Shown in pieces: positions 23,658 to 36,390 of a stretch of 64,000 bases of DNA (position 1 is its first letter; each line of letters begins with the position of its first letter). The position numbers were made by a program, and so were the translations under genes. The DNA is from Heterohyrax brucei (lineage: Eukaryota > Chordata > Mammalia > Hyracoidea > Procaviidae). The notes beneath the pieces were generated by a model. The model made no database searches, had not been told where the DNA came from, and was given only the letters and a program-made list of their open reading frames with translations. The stretch covers positions 63,955,431-64,019,430 of the forward strand of contig CM053146.1 of NCBI GenBank assembly GCA_028571685.1. The letters are read 5' to 3'.

Positions 23658-23860
23658 GATTTTTGTTGAGAATTTTTGTATCTATATTCATGAGAGATAC
23701 TGGCCTATAATTTGTTTTTTTATGGTGGCATTGCTTGATTTTGGAATCAGGGTTATGCTGGCTTCGTAGAATGAATTTGGATGTATGCTTTACATTTCTG
23801 CTTTCTGAAATACTTTGAGTAGTACTGGTGTAAGCTCTTTAGAATGTGAAGCCACTTGGG

Positions 23861-24640
23861 GCAGGGCTTTTAGTTTGGTGCATTCTAAGGCTTGTTGCAT
23901 ATCCGCCATTACTGTTAACTATGACTTGCACCATACTGAGCCTAGGAGCCAGATTGCCCTAGTCTCTCTGCTTTCATGGATTTTCCTTATAGAGCATGAA
24001 GCCACTTACATGTTATTTAGCTCTGAGACACACTAAGGCCCATGGGTTCTCATCCAGTTGAAATCATCCAGCTATTCACCGAACTGAAGGCACCAGCGCT
24101 AGCCCAGATCACTGCTGTAGTCAGCAAGCTGCTTGCCTCTGGGGTCTCCCTTATTTGTTCAGCTGCGCTCTCGGAACCAATTGGTCTTTCTGTAGTGTAT
24201 ATTCCTGGCTATTGCTTCATTTGGAAATCTTTAGTGGTTTTCTTTTGCCAGCTATGAATGTAAATTCCTTGTAGTTTTTGACACAATTTTAGAGCTGCTT
24301 ACTGGATGATAATAATGATTCATTACATGTTTTTTTATATTAGCAGTTAGCCTTTGAAGTCACTCTTTTGGTCACACTGTCTTACTTACTCATCACAAAT
24401 AACCCAGTGGATAGATACTCGGGTCATTATCACTGATTTAAACATGGAAATGTAGGTTGAAGTAGTGTGAATAACTTGTCCAGGATTTCCCAGCTAATGT
24501 GGAGGAGAGCAGTGTTTAACTTAGATTCTCCCAACTCCAGAGACCCTGTTGTTAACAGTGTCACTCCTTGGTTCTGAGTATTATAGTGAGTGGTTGGCCT
24601 CTGAATAGAGTGCAACTACAGACGATTGAACACAGACTCA
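23861..24640. other. Unassigned block beside the L1 cluster
   Basis: 23861-24270 has somewhat higher GC than its neighbours and a 71-codon plus-strand frame (24042-24257) without recognised similarity. It may be an unrecognised repeat or a diverged part of the L1; no gene is supported. Confidence 0.4.
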
Positions 24641-24990
24641 TGTATTGATTGCTGTACTTTAGAGGAAGGTTTACAGAACAAACTAGCTTCTTATTAAACA
24701 GGTAGTACACATAGTATTTTGTGACATTGGTTATCAACCCTATGACGTATCAACACTCCTTGTCTTGATCTCAGGCTTCCTATCACCAGCTTTTCCTTTC
24801 CCCTCCTGCCGTCTTGTCCTTGTCCCTGAGCTGTCTAATCTTTGTCTCAAGGGTGAACTTCAGGAGTGACTTCATTACTGAGGTGAAAGGGCATCCAGGG
24901 GCCATACAGACTTTTAAAGGGATGGACATTTGTGCTTTCTGAAGGCCCTGAGTGATGATATTCTGGTCATTCGTACTAGCCACTGTACAT
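24640..24990 (-). mobile_element. L1 3' UTR fragment
   Basis: It shares blocks with 18500-18720: 'gaggaaggtttacagaacaa', 'gtctaatctttgtctcaagg', 'gtgaacttcaggagtgactt'. Therefore it is the same L1 subfamily as the host copy of the nested cluster, 5'-truncated. Confidence 0.8.
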
Positions 24991-25310
24991 TCATATGAGA
25001 TAGTCTGTACTGCAAGAAAGTATTTATCATTAGAGAATGTTTTTTAAGGATTTTCCACATGTCGGGTAGGTGAGTTGGATCTTGGAAGTCAATCTGGAGA
25101 GATTGGCTGTTACTATATCCTGAAGAGTTATGGTGAGCAGAAACTTAAAAGGAATCTTCTGGACAGTGGTATGACTGCTGGTTAGGGCAGCTTAGGGTCA
25201 GTAGACAGTACTAATAAAGGATTTTTCTCTCCCTGGGTCCTTTGAGTGGAAGAGAGCAAACAAAAGGATAAAGACTGCCACTGATCCATTTTACCATGAG
25301 GAGTCCTATT

Positions 25311-27130
25311 CGTTTTTAATGTTTTTATTGTGATTCAATGTAAGCTTACAATTCAAGCCAATATTCCATACCTGCCTGTCTGCAGCTCTATCTACTATCC
25401 TTACCCTATAACAGCACACTTTTCTTTTTCACTCTTTACTTCCAGCATCCATTTAACCAACACTTGTCCCCTCCTCTCTTCCTTCTAGTCCATTCTTTGA
25501 AGTGTTGGCTTCAGTTCTGGTTAAGTTCTGGGCTAGCAGCAAGTCTAGACACCATATTCTCAGGGGACCCTCCAGGCTGTCAGACCGTCAGTTTTGGTCT
25601 TTTAATATTACAGTTTTTGATCCGCACAAGCTATTTCGGGGAATCTACATTGTGTTCCCTGTCAGGGCTATCATTGGTGGTAGCTGGGCACCATCTAGTT
25701 CTTCTGGTCTCATGCTGATATAGTCTCCCAGTCCCATGAGTCCTTCTGTATTCTGGGCTCATTTTTCCTCACGTGTTTGATGTTCTCTGTTGTCATCTAT
25801 TCCAGGTGAGTTGGGACCAGTTGATGTTCCTCAGAGCGTAGCTTGCTGGCTTTTAAGACCCTAGATGCCACTCATCAATATGGGATACATAAGACTCTCT
25901 TAAAAGAAGACTAGTTATACCAGTTGACCTTGATGTCCCCTGAAAACATGGCCCCTGGACCCCTATCCTTTGAAATGTTAGGTTGAATTTAGAAAACCTT
26001 GTAACTATGGTATAGTCTTCTACTGTGTGCTGTAACTCCCTTCACCTAACTGAATTCCCATCAACTATCTAATCTATGAATAAACCCTCTCCCTCCCTTC
26101 TCACCCTTGTAGCCATCAGAGCATTTTTTTCTTCTGTACATAAGTCCTTTCTTAAGTCCTTATAATAGTGGTCTCATACAATATTTGTCCTTTTGCAGCT
26201 GACTGATTTCATTCAGCATCATGGCTTCTAGTTGATTTCAGGTTATGAGATGTTTCATAAAATCATTTTTCTTTATCATTTCATAGTGTTTCATTGTGTA
26301 TATATACCATAGTTAATCCATTTATCTGTTGATGGGCACATAGGTTGATTCTATCTTTTTGTTATTGCAGACAATGCTGCTGTAAACATTTGTGTGCATG
26401 TATCTGTTCGTGTGATGATCCTTATTTCTGTGGGATATATTGCAAGCATTGGGATTGCTGGATCATATGGTATTTCCAGCTTTTTAAAAAAGCAGCAAAT
26501 AGTTTTCCAGAGAGGTTGTACCATTTTACATCCCCACCAGCAGTGCAGAAGAGTTCCAATTTCTCCAGAGCCTCTTCAACATTTGTTGTTTTGTGTTTTT
26601 TGGATTAGAGCCAACCTTGTTGTGTTGAGATAGTATTTCACTGTAGTTTTGATTTGGATTTCTCTAATGGCTGATGATGGTGAGCATTTCCTCAGGTGTC
26701 TTTTGGCTGTCTGTTTGGTGAAGTGTCCTTTCATATCCTTTGCCCTATTTTACAGTACATTGTAGATTATGGAAATAAGATGTTGATTTGATACATGGTT
26801 AGTGAATATTTTTCTTCCTTCTGTAGGCAGTCTTTTTACTCTCTTGATAAAGACTTTGGGAGAGCATAAGTGTTTAACTTCTAGTAGCTCCCATTTGTCT
26901 ATTTTCTGCTGTTTGTGCATTGTTGTTCAGATTTTGTAGTCTGTCAAAGCTGTGTGTTAGAACTTCCATTGTCATCCTAACTTTTTCTTGCACGATCGTG
27001 ATTATGTTAGGTTTGGTATTTAGGTCTTTGATTGATTTTGAGTTCATTTTTGTGTAAGGCTTGAGATACAGTTCTTGTTTCAGTTTTTTGCAGATGGATG
27101 TCTAATTTTGCCAACACCATTTGCTAAAGA
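25311..27130 (-). mobile_element. L1 3' half, minus strand
   Basis: It starts at the 3' end ('tttattgtgattcaatgtaa'), covers the long 3' UTR ('aagtctagacaccatattct', 'gcatcatggcttctagttga') and the C-terminal ORF2 region, ending near 'aattttgccaacaccatttg' at about 27130. The ORF2 part has many stops. It is 5'-truncated. Confidence 0.85.
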
Positions 27131-27476
27131 AACTATGTAGCATATTTGTTCACAAATAGTATACCCACATAAATAATATGACACACACAAAAATGTCAAA
27201 ATTAGGTTTAAAAAAAAAGTTATGGTGTAGCATTCCTAGTTCTGGCATATAGTGTGCATGTCTTTTAATATTTTTCAGAAGTAAATTTCAGCCTTCAGTT
27301 CACCCTCATTCAGTACTCCAAAAGTGTTACTTTTGATCATATTTGTGTAATAAAAATCTAGGCCGTGGTCAAGAAGTCATGGATGGCATTTGGTTGTACC
27401 TCAGTAATTAGAAAATAACTGGTTGAAACTGTGTGTTTGTTTCTGTTGACTTGGATTGATAATCATATCCTCCCAT

Positions 27477-27512
27477 GAGTTGGATCTGACTCGACGGCAC
27501 TTGGCTTGGCTT
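27477..27512 (+). mobile_element. AfroSINE 3' tail fragment
   Basis: 'gagttggatctgactcgacg' followed by gcacttggcttggc; nearly identical to the tail-only fragment at 4122-4160. Confidence 0.7.
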
Positions 27513-27784
27513 AATCATGTCCTCGTCAGTTTTGAGTCATCAGTGAAAACCTTGAATCTATTGAAGCTTGTTTTAAATCACTTGCTGTTAACTGGGAGTG
27601 TAACCAAAGCAAAGCCTCTATTGGCATAAATGGCATCAACTGCATTGATGTAATTATCTTGGTCATCTTCTGACTCTGGCTTTTAACTGGAGGAGCACAG
27701 AAAGCAAAACTCATACATGAATGGTCTCGGCTCAGCAGAATGCGAAACTTTGTCAAATCATCTTAAGTAAAACCATTTATTTAT

Positions 27785-27990
27785 GTTAAAGCCATACCCA
27801 CCACCATCTAGTCAATTCTGACTCAGTGACCTATAGGACAGAGTAGCACTGCCCCACAGGGTTTCTAAGGCTGTAAATCTTTACAGAAGGAGACTGTCAC
27901 ATCTTTCTTCTTCTATGTGGCTGATACATTCAAACTTGTGACCCTTTGATTGCAGTGGAGCACTCTAACCACAAGATCACTTCTAGGTTA
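27785..27990 (-). mobile_element. AfroSINE, long variant, minus strand
   Basis: Body 'gacagagtagcactgcccca' and the long-form middle 'ggctgtaaatctttacagaa' with a diverged head 'cactctaaccacaagatcac'. Confidence 0.85.
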
Positions 27991-28599
27991 TGTAAGGTCT
28001 GCTTATTTCATATTCTTAGTTTTGTCTTATTAGCGCCACTGTCTTGCACTTGTTTAGGAAAATATTTACCTTAAATGAATTTTCCACGAAATTGTTTTTA
28101 TCCTGGTGATTTTAAATCCATTGGATTGGAAAAAAGAAAAGGAAATTGATGTCAACATGTTTGTTTGTTTTTTTTTAAATGATGTGTTGTGTATGGAAAA
28201 TAATGCATGAAGGTGTTGCATGGTTTGTAAAAACATATAATGTACCCGATAATTGCATGAAAATACAGTGAGGAGGTGGGAAAACAAAAGTGTATACAGG
28301 TTCTTGTGTTCTAGTTCCATTTCTGTCTACCCTATTCAGGTCCTTCTGTCTCCTTCATAGCAAATATTGTAGTCTCTACCACTCTCATCTTTGTCCCTTA
28401 TGTTTATTCCTATGTAGATTCATGTATGTTTTAAACAAAATCTGAAGCATTCTTTTTATAGTGTTGTTATAGCGTACATTTTCCACTTATGAAGATATCT
28501 TCTGTCTTGTAATCATTCTGTTTTAACTTAAAAAAATTTCTTTCCTGGCAGGGTTAAATAAGTTATGAAGACAGCCATATGATTAAATACATTAAAAAA

Positions 28600-28722
28600 C
28601 TCAGTGTCATCGAGTTGATTACAAGTCATAGCAACCCTGTAGGACAGAGTAGCATTGCTGCTTCATAGGGTTTCCAAGGAGTGGCTGGTGGATTGATACT
28701 GCCAACCTTCTGGTTAGCAGCC
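28600..28722 (-). mobile_element. AfroSINE, minus strand, head missing
   Basis: 'tcatcgagttgattacaagt', 'cctgtaggacagagtagcat' and 'ttctggttagcagc' are present; the tRNA head is cut short before the next copy begins at 28750. Confidence 0.88.
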
Positions 28723-28749
28723 CTATAGGACAAGGTTCCTGATTCTACA

Positions 28750-28918
28750 TCCCCCAAACCAAACCTAATGCTGATGAGTCAATTCTGACTCAAAGTGACT
28801 CTGTAAGACACAGTAGAACTGCTTCATAGAGTTTCCAAGGAGCACCTGGTAGATTCAAACCACCCACCTTTTGGTTAGCAAATGTGGTACTAAACCAATA
28901 TGTCACCAGGGTTTCTAA
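28750..28918 (-). mobile_element. AfroSINE, minus strand, tandem neighbour
   Basis: Complete complement from 'aaaccaaacctaatgctgat' to 'atgtcaccagggtttc', in the same orientation as the copy 28 bp upstream. Confidence 0.9.
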
Positions 28919-29430
28919 TATGTTAGTCACCTGAAAATCATACCTTCTAAAGTTTGAAATAATGTCCTTATTTGTAAAGTTCATCTTTGATAACGTGACC
29001 TGTTTTAAGATGCAGTACATTTAATCTACCTGAGAACAGAATTATTTTTATAGTAGGGTAGGTACTTCTGCGGTAAACCTTTAGATGGCAGCATCACTTA
29101 CTATAAGCTGTAGTCAGAACAGAATTTGTCAGAGGCAGGAGATATTGAAGACAGAAGCAGCTCAGAGTCCATCAGAATTACGTCTTCACTGAGTGATGTG
29201 TGGAGCTCTAACCTCTAGGTTAGACCCCTGTAGCTCAGAGTCAAGATGCAGGGAACTGTTGACCCTTGGTACTCTCTCTAACACTGTTTCTTTTGCTGAT
29301 GTAAAATGTTTTCTGTCTCTGCTCCTTATTTTAAAAAGTACACTTCTAGTATCAGAAAACCAAGTGAGTGATTTTCAACCACAAAATAATGTAATGTAAC
29401 ATTGGAAAGAAACAGGCAGAATCTTTTTCC

Positions 29431-30225
29431 TAATGGTTTTATTGAGATATAATCCATAGACCATACAATTTACCCATTAAGCAAGTACAGTTCAGTGTAT
29501 CTTTGTATATTCAAAGTTTGTATGACTGTCACCATAATCTAATTCTGCAATATTTTCATCAACCCCCAAAACTGGACCCACATTTATTGTCACACTTCCA
29601 ACTCTCCGTTTCGGTCCCCTCACCCCCATCAAGCCCCTGACAACCGCTAACCTACTTTTTGTCTCCCTAGATTTACCTGTTCTGGACTGTTCGTATGGAT
29701 AGAATCATACAATATGCAGTCGTTTGTGACGGGCTTCTTCTACTTAGCATGCTGTTTTCAAGGCTTATCCATGTTGTAGCACGATTCAGTCCTTCATTCC
29801 TTTTTATTGCCCAATGTGTTCCATTGTATGGATACAACGTGTTTTGTCATGAGGACATTTGATTTACAAATACTGCTGCTGTGAACATTTGTAACAAGTT
29901 TTGCATGTATATATGTTCACATAGAAGTGGAATTGCTGGGTCACGTAGTAGCTAGGGAAACCATGGTGGCGTAATAGTTAGGTGCTGCTGCTACTAACCA
30001 AAATGTTAGCAGTTCACATCCACCAGATGCCCCCTTGGAAGCTCTGGGGGGGCATTTCTACTCGGTCCTGCAGGGTCACTATGGGATGAGATGACTCAGT
30101 GGCAGCAGACTTATTTTCTGGAGTGGTAGCTGTATGTTTAAACATTTGAGAAACTGCCAAATGTATTTTGCAATGTGGCTGCACAGTTTTCTATTCCTGC
30201 CATCAGTGCATGCGAGTTCCATGCA
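29431..30225 (-). mobile_element. Ancient L1M 3' end split by a SINE
   Basis: 'ggttttattgagatataatc' onward is the complement of a typical old L1MA/MB 3' UTR, continuing with 'ctgtcaccataatctaattc' and 'gtggaattgctgggtcacgt'; after the SINE it resumes with 'gtatgtttaaacatttgaga'. Confidence 0.8.
29954..30122 (+). mobile_element. AfroSINE with target-site duplication
   Basis: Head 'aaaccatggtggcgtaatag' to tail 'gactcagtggcagcag'. Flanks gtagtagct (29945-29953) and gtggtagct (30123-30131) match at 8 of 9 positions and define the borders. The host is the L1M remnant. Confidence 0.9.
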
Positions 30226-30743
30226 GTCTTATTAAGAATTTCAGAGTTCCTAATGTTAAGTAGGTGGAGGCTAGGGGGAGGTGGAAGATAAGACTCTTGG
30301 TGTTTCGTGTCCCTGAATCTCCTGTCCTCTTGCCAGACTAGCTACTGTGCCTTTTTGAAGGCAACTATATGACCTGCCAAGAAAACAATTGTCTTCTCTA
30401 ACCCACACAATTATACTGTGCGTCACCAGGCTGATAAAATGCCTGTTATATGGCTGCTCGCTGTATTGCTATTACATGCCAGCTGTTTGTAATCCTTGCC
30501 TCCTGACTTTGGAGATATCAAGCAACCAAATAGTCTTTGTCCCAGTTACAGAAAAATTCTGAATAAAGAACCCTCAGCACAAGCTGCCCAGGTTTGAACA
30601 TGTCAAAATCACCTCCTTGACATACACTGAAGACAGCTGCAGGGACTTCACAGCAAAAGAGCAGCTTTTGTTTCTGTCAGAGTTTACATTCTCAAAACTG
30701 AGCTGACCCTTTTTCTGTGGCAGCCCAGCCTGTACTGAAGCGA
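30226..30743. other. Intron sequence, nothing recognised
   Basis: No exon, RNA gene or confident repeat between the L1M remnant and the microsatellite that precedes the TANC1 exon. Confidence 0.5.
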
Positions 30744-30745
30744 CT

Positions 30746-30800
<55 letters not shown>
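30744..30800. repeat. (TG)n(AG)n microsatellite 131 bp before an exon
   Basis: An alternating TG run to about 30782 is followed by AG repeats to 30800. It lies upstream of the splice acceptor of the exon at 30932. Confidence 0.95.
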
Positions 30801-30906
30801 CGAGAAGGGAGGGAAAGGGACTGGCTCTTCCTTTAGGCATACTTGGGTCCTGGTACGGACTCACAGTGTACATTCTAAAGCTTTGTTTGCATCTGGAAAA
30901 AATTAG

Positions 30907-31068
<162 letters not shown>

Positions 31069-32660
31069 TAAAGATTTTACATGATGACACTCTCCATTTC
31101 AGAGTGAAACTGGAGTGCTTCTTAGAGGATACACTTTAAAGAACTGAATGTATTTGGGATTTTTTTCTTTGGGCAGTTACTGAGATTTGTTGAGCTAATG
31201 TCAATTTTTGGAATTAAATACCCATTGTAGGAATGGTTAAGTGGATACATATGCATTGTTTAAGGGTTGTATCTTATTTCCTCTGAATTTTGATCCACCT
31301 GGGATTGGGAGATATGAAAAGCCAGCAAGTATATATTGCTCAGCATTTTTGTTTTGATTATTCCAGTATTGTATTCAGTGACAAGTTTTGGCTGTGAAGC
31401 TGAGCTATTCTAGATAAAACTTATAATAACTAGCTTGTTCTTAAATGTGTTTGGTAATTTTTTTTTTTTTTTTTTTAACATGTAGCTTCTTCCTTTAGGT
31501 GACATTGAAGTAGGGGCCAAAAAAAAAAAAAAAATTGCAAATCGATCAAAACCTTTACTGAAGATATTCTGTATTTTGCTATCTTGAAATATGTGTGGCA
31601 GATATTATGAGCTAATAGCATTTCATGGATATATTAATAGCACTTTTCATTGTTTTCAGCCAATTCAAGAGTTTAGCTGTTAACTTTTTCTAGGCAGTCT
31701 TCAACTCACAAATGCCGTGGTCTTGTAATATGAGTGTTTTGAAGTTACATCCTATTTTTGATGGAAATGCATGGTTAGCAGGAATTTTGGCCTATGTAGA
31801 GAAGCCTGCTTTAACCTTGATGCAGACAAAACTTTGTGTTGTCCTGCTGAAAGAGAACTTAGGAAGACTCATTCTCATTTCTGCTTTGAAAGACCTACTG
31901 TCTTCTCTGTGTCTCTACTGGTGGTTAGAGGAGGTAATTCTATTATGTTCTAGCCTCTGTGTATGGACTGTTGTTGTTTGGTGGTAAATAGTAGGGAGTG
32001 AATGTGAAATAGAATGTAAGAGGAAAATGGAGTAGGGTTGCTCATGAAAATAAGGCTAAAAATAAGCTAAGAGAGGAAGGATTGGCAGAAGCCAGGAGGA
32101 GAAGAGGAGTTAGGGATGGGTACACGAAGAGGTGGGGCCGGGTGCTGGGAACTCTGGGTGGGGAAGTGGTGCTCCTGCAAACATCTTGGCATGAGAAATT
32201 CTACCTGTTTCCTCTCTGTTCAGGGCCTTCCTTGTTGGGTTTAGGGAAGAGGTCCACCCAGAGAGAGGCAGGGTGCCAGGTATAGGGTTGTGAAGAGAAG
32301 AGAATCCACAGTGGTGTTTCCTTAGTACAGCTGCTCGCTAATAAACATTCCTCTCTGTTGTGAAACTCATGTGTACTGGGTGTCCGCGGGCCTATCTGGT
32401 CTCTTTCATTTTCATTCTCAATGTGGAAAGAAAAATAGAAACCTACTCCTCTGTAAGTTAATGTCAATTACATAATTTACAGGGCTGTCTATGCATTTCA
32501 GACTAAGCCCACGTCCTTTGCTCCTATCTCTTTCCATTCCGCAAAGCCTTTTGTATCCTGGTCAGTCTTGCTGTGGTGTATGGCCGGTCTAGATGCAATC
32601 CTCCTGTTGGGAATATTGTGGAGGTTCTGTATAGTCTTGAGACTCTCCCTGGGGTTGACG

Positions 32661-32830
32661 GGAAACGCTGATAGCAATGTGGTTAAGTGCTACAGCTGCT
32701 AACCAAAAGGTCAGCAGTTTGAATCTATCATACACACCTTGGAAACTTAGTTGGGGCAGTTTCTACTCTGTCCTACAGGGTTGCTATGAGTAGGAATGGA
32801 CTAGATGGCAGTGGGTTTGTTTCTGGTTTG
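32661..32830 (+). mobile_element. AfroSINE
   Basis: Head 'gaaacgctgatagcaatgtg', middle 'ctaaccaaaaggtcagcag', tail 'agtgggtttgtttctggttt'. Confidence 0.92.
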
Positions 32831-32998
32831 AGGTTCCAAAACCTAGGATTTTTATTGAGCAATACAAAGAGATTATATGTTTTCCTGTTGTGGAAGATTT
32901 TTCTCTCTTTGCCCAAGGCAGGATTGGCCACTTTTCCTAGGGGAAGCAGAGTAGGATATCTTTCTAACTTGGTGCCAAAACACACAAACAAAACAAAA

Positions 32999-33195
32999 CA
33001 AACCAGTTGCCATCCAGGCAGTTCTGACTCATGGTTACTCTTTGGGTCTCCAAGTAGAACTGTGCTTCATTAGGATTTTCATTGGCTATAATCTTTCAGA
33101 TGTAGATGACCAGGCCTTTCTTTAGAGGTACCTTTGGGTAGATTCCAACCAGTAGCCTTTCATTTAGTAGCCAGATGCTCAACTATTTGCACCAG
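32999..33195 (-). mobile_element. AfroSINE-related SINE, long variant
   Basis: 'aaccagttgccatccaggca', 'ctccaagtagaactgtgctt', 'accaggcctttctttagagg' and a degraded head 'caactatttgcaccagctag' mark a variant carrying the 'ggcctttctt' block on the minus strand. Confidence 0.8.
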
Positions 33196-34416
33196 CTAGA
33201 GCTAACTTCAAGTGCGGTGATTGGTATTGCTGGAGTAACCTGGGGTTTCTGTGTGTCGTTGCTCTTGGAGACCTTAGTCTTCTGATTAAGCATCATCAGT
33301 CTCAAGGGCAGACTGAAATTGTGGAATACCTGGACTGACTATAAAGACTACAAGTTTCTATTTTGCCCAGAGTTAAGAAATAGTGCGTTTTCACTTTTTA
33401 GGCTGTTTGTTTTTATTTTTTATTAAAAAAGAAAAAGGATGTGCAGGAAAGATTTGTAGTGTGTGTGTTTGTGGGTACCTGGCCACATGTGAAAATAAAT
33501 GTTGGTAGAAAGAAGGTCCACAGAATTATCTTTGTGTTGGTTGATGATCAGGTGATTGCCTAAGGAAACTGAACTTGATAATTAGTAAGAGGGTGGTGTG
33601 TTTTGTAATCCCTGTGGAATCTTTTATGTTTCAATGGGGTTAATTAAGTCTGCCATATTAAAAGTAAGTTTTATGTCCAGGTCATTGAACCTAAAGGGGA
33701 GGCTGGAGCTAACTAAAATAAATAATTGAGTTTCAGTGTTAACCCAAGCTAGTACAAATACATGATTAAAACAAACCTTGATTTCTAGAGTTTAATACCA
33801 GCATCATTTATATAACTTAATTTAAAATTCGGTCTTAAAGTTTCCCTAAATAATACGTGTGTTTAATTCTCTAATTGTTTTTGGAGCTGTCCATGATGGC
33901 ATTTCAGAATTCACCAGACTGATAAACTGTGTTGAAAACAGTTTCTTGTGAAATACTTTTGAAATTTCATATGCTAGTCAGCCAAGTGCCGTCAAGTAAA
34001 ACAAAATCAGAGCGTACTTGGAATTTACTACTTTATAAGTAATTTTATTTATGTTTCATTTGCATATTTTAGCCATAGGAAGTAAGAGGACATGGGGTAG
34101 CTGAACATTCTTTTAAGCAAAGAGTGTTTGCTGAAGTTTGAGTTTGCCTGGGAACATCTTCAGGAAAAGACATCCCACATTATTAAATACTTCTAAATAC
34201 CTTTGAAAAACACCCTTATCTGATTTTCTACTCTGGGCAAAGTGATTTAATGAGGTCTTTAAACAAAATACAATCCCTTTTGCCCCATCAAATGGTCCTA
34301 ACAATAGCTGTGTGTGCTATAGAATAAGCCCTACACAAATAAGATTCCTGTTGCGTAGCCAACATATTATTTAGGTTGAAAAAAGTCATTTACTTACAAA
34401 ATAATACTTCTCCCTT

Positions 34417-34503
<87 letters not shown>

Positions 34504-34505
34504 GG
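34417..34505. repeat. (AG)n(AAAG)n polypurine tract, about 89 bp
   Basis: AG repeats to 34450, then AAAG repeats to about 34503, with no pyrimidine on the plus strand throughout. Confidence 0.95.
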
Positions 34506-36030
34506 ATTGCTAAATTATAGTACGATTCACAGCTATACTTCTTTGAATTATAATCCATTTAGGTTTGCGCTAATGTATCATTAGCTACTTTGAGCAAGCA
34601 TGGATGGGGAGGGGTGAGAAAGTTTTAGTCTTATGAGTCATTGCCTAGTGAAGATCAGTCTCAAAATATGATGAAACTTTCTGGCAGACTGGTTAGCTAG
34701 TTAAATGAACATACCTGAACCAAGAGAATAATTAAGTGTAAAACTTTATTGGGAAGAGGCCATACTTCTTAGGCATATTTTGAGTTCTTGTTTCTTATTA
34801 CCCAGTTTCAGACATAGATCATAGAAAAGACCTAAAGATTATTGACACTGGTCTACCCAGTTTAAAAAAATAAAACATAACTGTATGTAGCATCCTGATC
34901 AACTTCCCCAAGTGTAACCTCGGTCCTGCTTTGGGTAATATCATTTAACTTTCAGCTTCTTAGAGTGATGATGCACCATTTGATTGTTTTGAAGTGGAGA
35001 AAGGTTAGAAGTAGAGAAATGGGGATGTGTTACGGAAGAGAGACTCTAGGTAAGGCATACATGCACTGTGCATTTCCTTGAATAGATACTAATTATGTAA
35101 ATTTCTATACTGTGAATGTCCTGATGCTAAATCCTATTTGAGATTGATGGATTATCAAACTTTTTTTTTTTTTTCATGGAGCCTTAGAGACCGACAGGGA
35201 AGAAAAGACCTGTGTAAAAGAGTGACTATAATGTAACACGAAAGTGATGTTCACTAACCCAAGTTGTGTGATAAATCTAGGAGTTCTGTAAATGGTGGTT
35301 CTGAGCATGGGAAAGACTGAAATTGGAGTTCTGCCATAGATTTATCTGTCAAAAGTGTGTATGTAGGTTGGAATAGGGTGGGAAAGAGACTAAGATAAGA
35401 GACAATGATTAGAAAATGATTTGAAATGGTTCAAGTGAGAGAATAAGGTCTCAAAATTAGAACAGGGTCAGGAAAGCAATGGTCAGGAATCAGAAGATTC
35501 TTGAGTTGCAAGGACCTGGGAGCCATAAGAGACTAAGATGATGGCCTCAAGTCTTTGAGTGAGTGCAATATAAGGACACTGGAGGAGAGGGAACAGTGTG
35601 GTCTGATCTCAGCTTTCAGCGTTTGGAGTTTTAGGTACCGGTGGAACCTGTAGGCTACAGATAGTAGGAAACACAATTTGCAGCTTGGGAAAGAGCTCAG
35701 TATGGAAACCAGGGTAGCATTTGTTTGGGGAGGTCACATAAATTTAGGTGAGTTAGTTAAGGGAAAAAGGCTACTGGGAAAAGATAAGAGGTATAAGAAA
35801 CACCAGTGATAGGATAAGAGAAGAACTCACAAAATTGCAGCTTTCTGGAAACGATAGTTTTTCCCTGTGGGTCTCTTATGCCAGTTACACTTTTTCCCTT
35901 GCAGAACAGAGTGTTTGCAAGGTCAAAAGCTAACAGAAAAATCAGAGTGATATGGGATATATCAAAGGAAATAGGATGTATATTTTTAAAAATTACTTAT
36001 TTAACGGAGCTGTTTCAATAGAGCTATGAA

Positions 36031-36208
36031 AGTTAAAAAAAAAATAAAACCAAACCCAGTGCCATTGAGTTGATTCTGACCCATAGCAACCATCCAGGAC
36101 AGAGTAGAACTGCCCCGTAAGAGTTTCCAAGGAACACCTGGGAGATTTGAATTACTGACTTTCTGATTAGCAGTCGTAGTACTTAACTACTATGCCACCA
36201 GGGTTTCC
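36031..36208 (-). mobile_element. AfroSINE with perfect target-site duplication
   Basis: Tail 'aaaccaaacccagtgccatt', body 'gacagagtagaactgccccg' and head 'actatgccaccagggtttcc'. The 11 bp agagctatgaa occurs at 36020-36030 and 36209-36219, so this is one of the younger copies. Confidence 0.95.
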
Positions 36209-36390
36209 AGAGCTATGAAGGCAATGTCATTAATAGGTAGGTGATGAGGAAATGAACTGGTGAGGATAGACACCTTTTTTCTCCCAAGAAGCTGAAAGAT
36301 TGGGGCGAGAGGGGCGTGTGTGAATGTGGTTAAGTTTGTTTATTATTATTATTCTTTAATGTTGAATTTCACACAATCATATATTTAAAG

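Larger units (their letters stand above)
18492..23860 (-). mobile_element. L1 LINE, minus strand, interrupted three times
   Basis: The element reads right to left: degraded reverse-transcriptase region (23657-23860, 22301-22497 and 21300-21559), C-terminal ORF2 (about 19560-21300) and a long 3' UTR down to the T-rich end at 18492. It is split by an AfroSINE (20395-20551) and two L1 3' fragments (21560-22300 and 22498-23657). The ORF2 phrase order across the gaps is continuous ('gttttattgaaagtatttg' then 'ctgcatctgttgagatgatc' then 'tgttgagaatttttgtatct'), which shows that it was one copy before the insertions. Confidence 0.85.
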
